A stretch of DNA of 64,000 nt from NCBI RefSeq assembly GCF_963678635.1, contig NC_087066.1:32121301-32185300 (forward strand). The letters are read 5' to 3'. The position numbers and the translations under genes are program-made. Source of the stretch: Symsagittifera roscoffensis (taxonomy: Eukaryota; Xenacoelomorpha; Acoela; Convolutidae). How positions within the stretch are numbered: position 1 is the first letter of the stretch; every line of letters starts with the position of its first letter. Positions 11,640 through 22,094 of this stretch are shown in pieces. The notes under the pieces are model-generated. The model made no database searches. It was given only the letters and a program-made list of their open reading frames with translations, and had not been told where the DNA came from.

Positions 11640-11850
11640 TAAAAGGAGCATTTAGCACAGTGGTAAAGCGTTCACTTTGAAATCGTTAGATCGAGTATTC
11701 GATCTCATGCCATGGCAATGATAGTGTGTGAGGACGAGCTCTCACTTGACCTCTAGCTTCAGGTCTACCACAGCCTGACCAATTTTGGCTGCAATAGTGG
11801 TACCACGTGAAAGTTGTAGACACTAAAAAACGGCTTTGAGTCGAAGAAGA
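11640..11850 (+). mobile_element. SINE-like element with tRNA-derived head
   Basis: The head (11641-11715) has an A-box-like phrase tttagcacagtggtaaagcg and a B-box-like gagtattcgatctc at tRNA spacing. The body (11720-11830) is shared with the inverted copy at 9.8 kb. The head is too degenerate to be a working tRNA gene. The combination of pol III boxes and a repeated body indicates a tRNA-derived SINE. Confidence 0.6.
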
Positions 11851-11888
11851 TCTTCGCTCAACAAAATAACACAGTCTGGAATGAGGGG

Positions 11889-11955
11889 AGATTTACTATT
11901 TGCTCTTTTTATTAATTTTGTGTGTTCCAACTTTTTGCAACTCTGTATACAGAGG
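11889..11955 (+). repeat. Dispersed repeat, copy 2 of 3
   Basis: Shares the atttgctctttttattaatt and tgttccaactttttgcaactct phrases with the copies at 11.12 and 14.44 kb. Confidence 0.5.
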
Positions 11956-12589
11956 CGAAGCAATGCGATACAATACAAAAAAACATACGTCGAAAAAAAT
12001 TTAGATAATCAAAAAATCTAGGTGTACCAAATTTGTCGCAAGTCTCGATAAAAAACAAATACATGCCCAGCTAAAGCTCGAGGTACGTGTTTGCGGCACA
12101 AAAAGTGTGATTTTATCTGAAACAATAATTTCTCTAATAAAATAAGTGAGAAGAGTCAGAAATTTTGAGATAATCATTTTTCCGAAGGAGATAACATCTC
12201 TTACAACAAATTGAGGAATCGCTGCTTCTGCCGGAACAATTATCGCAACCCGTTCTTTCAGCTATATTTTCATCTCAGAATTTATTAATTTTGTGAAAAC
12301 TCAAAAAAGTTTCTAAAAGAAAAAAAGGTCAAAACACTTCCCAAAATTCATAACGATTTTCTGCAAAAAGCAGGTTAAGGCAGCTCAAGCAGAGAAGATT
12401 TCTGAAGCCAGTTTTCTCGATTGAACACAACCTGAGAATTCGCTCGGTAGTTTTTCGCGTAAAGTCAATAAGTTTCCAAAAAAACTGTCAGATTTTCAAA
12501 AGTCCGACTAACTTGAAGGCCATAACTTGATTTTTTAAACAAACTGGTTAAAGCTCAAATGAAATGTAGGCTTTCAATAACCTTTCATT

Positions 12590-13530
12590 CGATTAAATTT
12601 ATAATATCGGATTTGGCAGGATAGTTAGCGAAAAAAGTCAACAAATGAAAAATTTGACGAATATACGACAAAATCTCATATTTGGGAGGGTAGTTTTCGA
12701 GAAAATTCGAAAACTATTAAAAAAAAACGGCCAAAATCAAAATTTTTACTTTTCAGAGGGGAAACTTTTGGGAGTCAAAAATTGTTCGTGTTGCATAAGC
12801 AAATGATATTCCCGAAACCAAAATCTCAGGTATGGCAGAGTAGTTTTCGACAATGTTCAAAAAGCTGAAGAAAACGATTGAAAAAACCAAAAATTTGACT
12901 TTTCAGATGGCTATAAATTCTTGTGTAAAACTTTATGTTAGTGTACGCTAAGGCAGAAGAGCTTACCGCTAACCGTTATCTCACTGAAGCCACAATATCA
13001 AACTTGGGAGAGTAGCTTTCGAGAAAAGTCGAAACCTTTCAAAAAAAAACGTTCATAAAATCAACATTTTAACTTTTCCTAGGGCCAAAACTTTTGTGGT
13101 CAAAAAAATTTGGGCTTAGTCGCATAAGCAAATGGAAATCCCAAAGCCCGTTTGAAGAATTGAACCCAAAATCTCAGGTATCGCAGGGTAATTTTCGAGA
13201 TTATTCAAAAAGTTTAGAAAACAAGTGTAAAATGTCAAAAACATAGTTTTCTTGAGTAGAACTTTTTTGTCAATATCCGCCAATGCAGAGGAGCGTCTCA
13301 CTACCTGTTATATGATTGGACTCACAATATCATTTTTGAGAGGTTAGTTTTCGAGAAAAGTCTTAAGATCCACGAAACTGTCAAAAAACAAGAATTTGAC
13401 TATCCCAAGGACCATAACTTTATGTGCAAAAAATATGATCGTAGTCGCTTCCGCTGAGTGGCTATTCAAAACAGTTCTACCGATTGAGACCAAAAACCCA
13501 TATTTGAGAGAGGTACTTTTCGAGAAAACG
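12590..13530. repeat. Diverged tandem array, ~150-177-bp monomers
   Basis: A phrase like tagttttcgagaaaagtcg recurs near 12690, 12841, 13013, 13190, 13346 and 13513. Monomers alternate between two types, one with gcataagcaaatg and one with a ccgctaacc/gccaatgcagagg phrase. This implies a roughly 330-bp higher-order unit. Divergence is high, so it is an old satellite-like array. Confidence 0.7.
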
Positions 13531-14107
13531 AAAAAAAAAATGTTTAAGAAATGAGTCAAACATTACCAACACTTTTTGGAAGGCTGTAGACAGAGATGTC
13601 AAGTAAAAAAAACACTAGGGGATTATGCAAGCACACAAAAGAATAAGCAGTATTTCAATTGATACTACTTTTTTGAAAATCAGGAGAAGTTTCTGAAAAA
13701 AAACTAACATTTTGCAAAAAGTGAAAAATTTTCCAAACCGAAAATTCAACAAACAAATTGGTACACATACAACCAACTTGAAAAGTGCGGAGGGGAGTGC
13801 TAAACTAATTTGATCTTGAAACGCCCCGAAAGTAGGTCATTAAGGCGATGAAAAAAATTGGCCGAAATAATTTTGTCCGAGGAATTTTGTTAGCGAAACA
13901 ACAAAAAACTAAGAAGGAAATCTGAAGTCAAGGTAAGTAAAATTACAAAATGTAGGAGTAAATCAAACACTAAAAAAACAACATTTAAAAATGCGCGTAG
14001 AAAAAAAAATAATTTCAAGATGTGACAAGCAAGCGGACAACAGATAGGCAGACAAACAATTCGTCGACAATTTTTTTTGAAGAACTAACATTTTGCAAAA
14101 ATGTTTG

Positions 14108-14215
14108 AAAAAAAAACAGGTCCTGGTCAGACTCGAACCCAGGACCTTTGCCATCCCAGGCATATTCGTTACCTCCGGGCTAACTTGGCAAGGAACGCTA
14201 AGAATTTTGAATACA
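14108..14215 (-). mobile_element. tRNA-like SINE head or tRNA pseudogene
   Basis: The minus strand contains gttagcccggaggtaac, which forms a 4-bp D-arm with an A box. It also contains a perfect B box, ggttcgagtc, inside a cctggg...ccagg stem. The acceptor stem pairs at only about five of seven positions and the anticodon arm is irregular. A run of A on the plus strand next to it is consistent with a SINE. Confidence 0.55.
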
Positions 14216-14435
14216 TTATTAAACAATGTAGAGGTTAGTCCAGACGAGTTCTGTGGACAAAGTTGTTTTCGTATAAAAAACTTAAGTACCCGGTTGCAAT
14301 ACCCTTGCTTATCGCAAGGGTAATAATTATGAAGTATTAGAAGAGAACAATCTGCCATTTTTGCATGCAAATTAGAGTTTTTACGTTGAGACAAACTTTT
14401 CGTCTGGAAAGTTAGCTTTTGCATGCAAAAAACGT

Positions 14436-14503
14436 CTGAAATAAGTCATTCGCTCTTTTAAATTAACTGTCTGTTCCAATTTTTTTGCAACTCTAAAATA
14501 GCT
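14436..14503 (+). repeat. Dispersed repeat, copy 3 of 3
   Basis: Contains agtcattcgctcttttaaatt and tgtctgttccaattttt as in the 11.1-kb copy. Confidence 0.5.
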
Positions 14504-15285
14504 TTTAGCAAATTTATTGGACAAAGTATTAAATTTCTGAAGCAATTATGGCCTTCAAATTTGAACTAAATCCAAATACTTCTTTGGAGTTTCGTGTTTG
14601 CCTTTTTGTCGGCGTTTTTTTGCTCGGAAAAATTACATAACAAATTGATGAACGAAAATTTTTTTATCGTGCTCTTGAAATGAGGCAAAAATGGAAAGCT
14701 ACGAAAAGGTGAAATAATTTTACCTTGCTCTTCCGACAGTTCAAATGCACTTTCGATTGCAGTTTTGACGCTATTTCACAAGGTCATAGTTATTTCTAAT
14801 ACGTTGTCCGAAATTTAATACGTTGTCCGATAAACTCGTTAAAAGCTATATTTCAGACATTTAAGACGTTGTCCAATTATCTTGTTAAAAACTGAATTGG
14901 AGATCGCAATGGGCCTTCTATAGCTTTTAACAAATTCATCGGAAACGCCTTAAATTTTTGAAATAATTTTGACCTTGAGACAGTAATATGGCTCGAAAAT
15001 TGCAATCGAATTTTCAAAACTGCATTTGACCTGACAAAAAGCAATGCAAAATAATTGCACTTTTTCGGAAAATTTTATTTTTGCCTTATTTCAAGAGCTT
15101 GATTGAAAGCACTTTTTCATTTAACAACAATTTACAACAATCAGAGAAAAATAAACACAATGTCGAACACAAACTGAAAAAACACATTCAAAGAAGTATT
15201 TCGATTTAGTTTAAATTTGCAGGCCAGAATTTTATCAGAAATATAATAAATTCTCTGAGAAATTTGTTAAAAGCTATGTTTAGCT
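14495..15285. mobile_element. ~790-bp foldback element with ~330-bp arms
   Basis: The left arm (about 14495-14830) contains aatagcttttagcaaattt, aaatacttctttggagttt and tcttgaaatgaggcaaaaat. The right arm (about 14895-15285) contains their reverse complements in mirror order (aaatttgttaaaagctat, caaagaagtatttcg, gccttatttcaagagct). The centre carries repeats of the phrase acgttgtccgaaattt. No ORF. Confidence 0.7.
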
Positions 15286-15500
15286 ACTGAGTTTAATGTA
15301 AATGTAAAAATCCAATCGAATTTGAGCGTGATTAATAGGACTGCAATTTAAGTGTGAGAACAAACTACCTCATAGACCTCAAATTGGCAGATGAATACTT
15401 TTCCATTGTTGAGATGATGTGGTGTCTCTTGATTAGAAAACAGACCATATAAACGTTAATTCTTAGTTCTTTCATCCTTTAATTATAATTTACTGGTCAC

Positions 15501-18500
15501 TCAAACAAAACCCAGCGGATAAACTAGAACAGTTCTATCGACAACTTTATAAAGCAGTTCCTTCTCAACTGGCTGCGCTTTAACTTCGTCATCTGAAACT
15601 GTACACGAACGGATGCTCATTTTACCATCGACGCCAACTGCAGCCGTGCTTCCGCTCATCGTGAAAAGTTCAATGACCGAGTCACTTCTCGATTTCAAAA
15701 ACTCTAAGAATTTCCCAAAATCGGGGAAAATAGGATCACGTGAGCATCCCACTACAACTAAATCGGACATAGCACTTATTTGCACTATGAACTTCCGGAG
15801 CTTACTGAAACACATTCAACATGAAATAATGTATCCTCTACGCTGCTAGGCATAACACGTTTTCAAGAACCGTTTATGAGGGAAGCACTTTTTGATAATT
15901 TTTTTTCACTGAGAAATAGTTGAAATCTACATACCATTCACATTTTGTTTGTTCTGGCGCCGTTTTCACTTTTGGTTTGGAAAACATTCGCTGTAAATTG
16001 AGTTAACTTGGTCTGAGAAAGAAAAAAAACGAGCAATAAAATCGAAAACCATATCCTAATTGCTAAAAAAAATTAACACCGTAAATCGCAAGCCTTTGTC
16101 GGATATAAAGCTAACATTGAGATAACTGAGTAGATCTGGTTACAAAAAAGGAATTTAAGGAAGTTACGGTCAGGGCACAAACAGAATAAGGCCATAACAT
16201 CTTTATGTAAAATTATCCGAAAAAAAAGATTGATTATATCAAGTCATGGCGCCTTTTAGACTTAAAATCAAATTTATCGGTTTTTAATTTATGGTCATCA
16301 ATTTTGCATATCATCTTAGCTACTCTCACAGTAATTTAGCACTGAATGAATCATCACTTCAGGCAGTCATTTTGGTGACTATCAACCCCTTGAGCATGAA
16401 ACACTCTTGTTGATTGTTGGAGTGCAAAGCTGATTTCAGTTCTAATGAGGTTCATTGTTTAGTTCTTAAAGTTATCTGAGTATTCTTAAAGTTTTTGCAG
16501 ATCTTTCAATTTTAACTAGCGCGTAACGCACCTCAGGTGCTACGAATTTTCAACAACTCAGAAAAACCGCATAAAATAAAAATAAGATATGCATCCTTTG
16601 AGTGTACCTTGACAGCACCCAATTACAGAGTTGGTAGTTTCAAATTTTGAAAAATTTTTTATTCAAGTTTTTTTAATTCAGAAAACGTAAACAAAACGTA
16701 TTTCGGAAACGTAAAACAAAGAGCAGTCGCATTTGAACGTAAGATTTGCAACTCATGGAGTACTGTCACAAAACCCAACTATAGGGTTAGGACTTTCAAA
16801 TTGAGAAATTTTTCAAATTTAAATTTTCGAAAACCAAAACTTCAAAAACCGTATAATAAACTTCATATCTCGAAAAAACTTGAGCAGTCGTATTTGAATG
16901 CAAGGTTCGCAGCGTCTGCGAATACTTTGGAAGCTCCCAAGTAAAGGGTTAGGAATTTCAAAGTAAAGGGTTAGGAAAAGTTTTCAGGAAAAATTTGAAA
17001 AAAATCACAAAAAACGTCATATCTCGATAACTAATAAGATTTGAGCAGTCATATTTGAAGCCACAATTCGCAACCCCTGATAACCTGAGAATACTTGTAG
17101 AGCCTCCACTACAGAGTTGGGAACTCCAAATTTTCAAGAAAAAAATGAATTTTAACCATTGAAAAAAATGAATCTTAACCATTGCAATATACGATATAGC
17201 TTAAAGGTGAAAAAATTCGTTTGTTAAATATGCAAAAAAATTACGTTGAAAAAACTTGATGATGGCGAGATAAAGAAGCCCGCATTTAAATATATCACAG
17301 GTACTGCGTTCCAATCATTAGCGTACCGATTTTCGAATTAGCTAGTTGTCGTGACAGTTTCGAATTAAATGCAGAACAGCAATTCTGTACTCAACGAACG
17401 TTTGTGGTTTGAATTATTTTTAAAATTATTTGGAAAGCAACAATTTCCTATTGGCAAAATTATTTGCAGTTTTTTTGATAGCCGTAATTATTGATACACA
17501 AACCTTTTCGATAATATTTTTTCTTACTACATTTCGATTGCGAAAGTTAACTGCGTTTTCTTTATCAATTAGAAAAATGGCATCAAATCCTTGCGAAGAG
17601 TTAGGATTGTGTAATCAGTAGCGTATTTTTATCCGAGGCACAGTCGGTAGTTAGATTAAGTAACTAAAAGTCCTCCGTCTGAAAATGGGTAAAAGTGCTG
17701 CCTAATAACTTCCTTAGAATCTCGCAAATCTGAATCCCGGGTTTTTGTCTAGATGTATCAAGCGACATGATTTTATCGTTCTAAGCGTTCAAAAACTAAT
17801 TCATCAATTGAACGTCTGAGCAACTTCTACGTGGTTTTGGCAAACTTGATTCATTACTTCCCAAACAAAGACAGTGCTCGTCGACATTCATTCGCCTCTA
17901 TTCCTCTTGAGTCTCTTGTTACATTACGCATATTAACGAAAAACAAAGTTTAAGGATTGATTTATTTAAATTTGTCAAATGTTTCACCTTTGCTTTTTTC
18001 ATTAACTTGTTTTCAAAAAACTAAAATGTTAAAGGGGCCCTCCCGTGTAGTTACGTTCCGTTCACAAGCTGGATAGGGCCATACCAGCGTTCGTTATGTA
18101 AGTCAATCAAAGGACAAAGTCCAGGGAATGGATGCCTCTACGCGGCTAGAACACACATCGCCTAACAGGGTGGTGCCCAACTTCCAATCATTCTACATCG
18201 GTCTCGTGTCGAGAGCCAAAGTGAGAAAAGGAGAGAGTGTTGCGAGAGAGAGAGAGAAAGAAATGAAAGAGAAAAAGGGGAAGACGAAGAAAAAACAGGA
18301 GAGTCGAGAGAACAAAAAAAGAAACAAGACATGTATTTTCGAACAATGAGCAGCCAAAACCAGTCTACCTGCTCATGTACTTGGTTCTGGCCGGCCGTCT
18401 AGTTCTCACCCAATTATTCCGCAGCGGAATCGACCTAAGCCCTGGTCCACATAACTGCAGTATCTGTCACAATAAATTTGTCCCTAACAAACAGTTTCTG

Positions 18501-21500
18501 GTGCCACTTCGGATCAAACAATGGTCAAGCAGTTTTACTATGAGAATTAAGACTACTGTAAAATCAACCCCTTCGACACCACCAACTAAAAACCCACACC
18601 ACCAAAACATGAACACCGACTTAGGATACTACAAGTTAAAGGAGGCGGATAGGAGTTATTATTAAAGACTACATAAACTATCAGACACTTAAAGTATCAC
18701 ACAACGACCTCCATATGGAAAAACAAGCAATCAAACATGTCATCAACTTGTTGCAACACTTGTGTGGGATATAGATGAAAAAAATTGTTAAAACACTTTT
18801 TTATCATCTACATCCCACCTCAATCAAGCTGTAGTCCCGGTATTACTGCGTCAAACCAGCACCTAACAAACACAGAACATTTATATGGGGCGATTTCAAT
18901 GCACATAGCGCTTTGTGAATCTCCGAACGACATTTTGATCGACGAACAAGAAAAACAAACACCGCAAGTTCACTTAACAACCGCCTAACAACATCAAACT
19001 CGACCATGTCCACCAATTGGTACTGCGACTGCATGCTGGGATCAGACAATTCAGCCATAACCCTAAAAAAACCTGTGAAACTCAAATCATTAAGGCAAGT
19101 AAGAACATACATCAACTTCAAAAAAGAGGACTGGAAAAGTTTTTGTAAGGAGAAAGCAAAAACGTTTCGAAAATTAGCTCTACCCAAATCAACTAAAAAA
19201 AAAGGCGAGAAAACTTTCCGGAAAAAAATTCGCGGCGCGGCATCCAGACAAATTTCTCAAAAATGCAGTAAAATGGAATGAAATTCTTGGCAATGCTGAT
19301 CGTCAATGGGCAACACGTAAGCTCTGGTCCAGGGTTGAAGTTTCATCAAAAACAAATGCCAAAACTCCAAGAAACACGCATATTATCTTTGACAACGAAC
19401 TCATCCAAAACACAAAAATCAACAGTTCCCTGCACACCAAACAGTTCACTCTACACCCAAACAAGAACAAAAAGGAAAAAAGGGCAGGTATTCGTAAGAT
19501 CAAACAATTAAATCTACAGAAGTAAAAAATTTCAGTTTAAATGGTAGTAGATGCAATAAAATTCAGTAAGATAAGCAAAGCGGTTGGACTTAATAACATC
19601 GCTCTGTCTCACTTTCATTTCATTTGAAAGCAAGTTATTATATACCTCAGTGAGCTGATAAGCATCTCAATGAGCAATGCACCATGCCTGAAAACTGGAA
19701 AGTGGGAAGCGTACTACCACTGGCTAAACCCGGTTAACATCCCGAACAAGATAAGAAAAACCGACCGATTTCATTGCTCTCCTGTGACAAAACTCATCGA
19801 GCGTCTACTTATACCCGAACTTAACTTAAATGTAAACTTTCAGGAACACAAACATGGGTATAGAAAAGAAAGCTCGACAACTACTGCCCTTAACTGTATC
19901 TCATTCTACAAAAAAGCTGGTCTGAACCAGGCCAAACCTTTTCAACGAACACTAATGGTCGTCCTAGACTAAACGGCAGTCTGTGATGATGTTGACCACC
20001 ACCATCTGCTCAACGACATCGCCATCTCGATTCTTTCTTATAAACCAAAATATTGATTCTTGCCTAACTAAGAGGTAGACATACTTATTTAGAATTAAGA
20101 GACACTAAATCCTAGCGCAGGAAGATGATACAAGGTGTCCCACAAGGTGCTGTGCTATACCCGGTCTTATTTAAAAATGCCTCTACCGAGAATGATAACA
20201 TCAAAGTGACTACTTAGGCAGAAAATATAACCCTCACAACACCAGGGCCAAATATTAACGACTTAGCAGACAGTAACAACCCATACCTTAACAGCCTCAG
20301 CACCTGGTTAACAAGCAGAAATCTATCAAGTCCACAACATCAATATTCTCAACTTGGAGCAATGAATTTAATTCCATAATTCCATAAACAAATAATATGT
20401 GACAAACAAAAATTTGTCTGCAAAAAAAAGAAAAAATGTATTTTAAAATTTGCTGGCATTACTTGAAGTTGCTGCAAAAAAACCACTCATCGTCACATAC
20501 AAGGCAAATAGACGGAGTGTCCTGAACTACGCAGCTCCAATTTGGACCCTAAACTTAGTTACACCAACTGGCAACAAATACAAATAAAGCAAAACAACGC
20601 TCTAAGAACAAAAACGAGATGCTTGTAAAAGATTGTCATAAGTGTCAAAAATTCTACCGGTTAGAAACTAAAGAAATGCTTCGTAACGTTTCTTCTCGGG
20701 AGCTACCAGCAGCATAGATGTGACAACCACACTTCACAACAAAGGTTTTCAATCGGCACATCAGAGCGACTCGACTCTCGAACGTAAGTGCAAACCTGAC
20801 ATTGAAAATTGACTTATCGCAAACCGGGATAATATCTCAAAGCTTGAATACGTTAACGGGATCAAAAAAATTACACATAACAGAAGAACAAAAGTTTATT
20901 AACGAAAATTCCAAGCTACTCGGTAGAATACCTCGAGTTTTATACCAAATGAAAGCAAATTTGACCGGAAAACTCGATCTACACAGTCACAATTGCCATC
21001 CGGATATTCAACTCATCGTCAGCTACCACCACAGGCTAAGCAAGATTATACCCAACGTCTGCCCAAGTTGCTATATAGGACCACACACGACCGAAAATCT
21101 ATATAACTGCCGACATACCAAACCTCGCTGACCATCGAAAGCTTATGGGAGAATCCAGAAGAAGCTGCCAAACATCTGCAGCTTTTCACGTGACCCCACA
21201 TAACGTGAGTTATTCTCAGTTCTACCCATTAATAAAAACTGCCAGCTTGAACCGGGTATGGAGTTTTACTCGGTTCTCCGCGCGAATAACTTGGCCCCTA
21301 TAACGGGATTCATAACCACATCAAAACCTCCCTCTTTAGTGTGCTATAGGGAAGATGCCGACACCAGCCCAAAGACGACATCACTGGAAAAGGTGGTTCC
21401 CGTTCTACGCCGGTTTTGTGCTAGAGACCGTGGGGAACTGCAGTGATAGATTGAACGAGACAAAAACAACATGATCAGACACGAACAATATTTCCGTAAC

Positions 21501-22090
21501 TCTCTCTCCCTTGATCTCTCAAACATAAACGATCTCTCTATTTCAAAACAGAGATCGATGTAGCTACAACAAAATCAAAAGACTAGAATGATTAAAACAA
21601 GTCATGAAAAAATGTCAAAAAAGCTGAACATCTAAGTGCACACACTTTTCTCATTAAAAGCATATTTTTGCTTAATTGAACACTGGTAGCTCTTGCATCG
21701 TTTACTAATTTCGAGCGTATTTTAAGATTACTTGCTATTGAAAGACAATGTCATCAGATTCATGATGTTGTCACAGAAGAAAACTCCGTCGATTTTCGTT
21801 CCTTGCAGTACTTTTGCAAACACGTCATCTTCAAAATAATCGTAACAGCTCAGTACATCAATGAAATTCATCAAATCTAGTTGCACGCCAAGTTTTGTCA
21901 GTTTCGATTGATAATACGACGCTGGATGCGCGATGCAGCAAAAATTCATGGGCTGCTTCAATTTTGAAACTAGACTACAAATACTGCAAATGAAAGGTGT
22001 TGAATCAATCTGACCTTCGTCTAATATTGAAACAAAAAGGCCATTTTGGGACTCAATTAAGTTGCTTACGACATCTTTGAATTCTGTCAT
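15501..22090 (-). CDS. ELP6: ELP6-like Elongator complex subunit (two exons)
   Basis: Exon 1 is 22090-21732 (ATG start, ends AATAGCAA, donor GTAATC). Exon 2 is 15804-15501 (acceptor gtgtttcag). They join in phase to give about 220 residues, shorter than the roughly 266 of vertebrate ELP6. The family is a RecA-like fold lacking catalytic motifs; with Elp4 and Elp5 it forms the ring that assists tRNA wobble-uridine modification. Matching segments are the N-terminal strand GLFVSILDEGQ, SYYQSKLTKLGVQLD, the hydrophobic strand GVFFCDNIMNLMTLSF, then FIVQISAMSDLVVVGCSRD and the C-terminal LLYKVVDRTVLVYPLGFV. A 42-nt candidate intron (GTATGA...TTTCAG) lies just 5' of the ATG and may be in the 5'UTR. 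The assignment rests on order and spacing of motifs, so it needs a profile search. Confidence 0.6.
16590..17170. repeat. 161-bp tandem repeat remnants in the ELP6 intron
   Basis: The phrase gagcagtcgtatttgaa recurs at 16721, 16882 and 17043, exactly 161 bp apart each time. It is accompanied by a recurring gggttaggactttcaaatt-like phrase. At least three diverged monomers are visible. Non-coding. Confidence 0.75.
18031..18089 (+). ncRNA. Conserved ~60-bp structured module (possible pseudoknot RNA)
   Basis: This segment at the 5' end of the intronic LINE is repeated inverted at 63783-63842. Two pairings are possible. The first is GCTGG with CCAGC, a hairpin with loop ATAGGGCCATA. The second is upstream GGGCCCT with AGGGCC in that loop. 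Together they would make an H-type pseudoknot. The function is inferred only from conservation and pairing. Confidence 0.35.
18031..21540 (+). mobile_element. Dead APE-type LINE inserted in the ELP6 intron
   Basis: Remnants run in order. ORF1 or N-terminal debris lies at 18128-18530 and includes SPGPHNCSICHNKF. The endonuclease is at 18780-18990 (IYIPPQSSCSPG and an equivalent of GDFNAH). RT fingers are at 19670-19970 (VTKLIERLLIPELN, STTTALNCISFYKKAGLNQA). The palm is at 20120-20390 (QGVPQGAVL, with the YADD box reading T-stop-AEN). The C-terminus at 20800-21130 has CPSCYIGPHTTENLYNC. Many stops and frameshifts make it inactive. It is antisense to ELP6. Confidence 0.75.
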
Positions 22091-22094
22091 TGAT

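Noticed and set aside
14108-14215. Functional tRNA gene
   Set aside because: A and B boxes are good, but acceptor and anticodon arms are defective. SINE or pseudogene is more likely.
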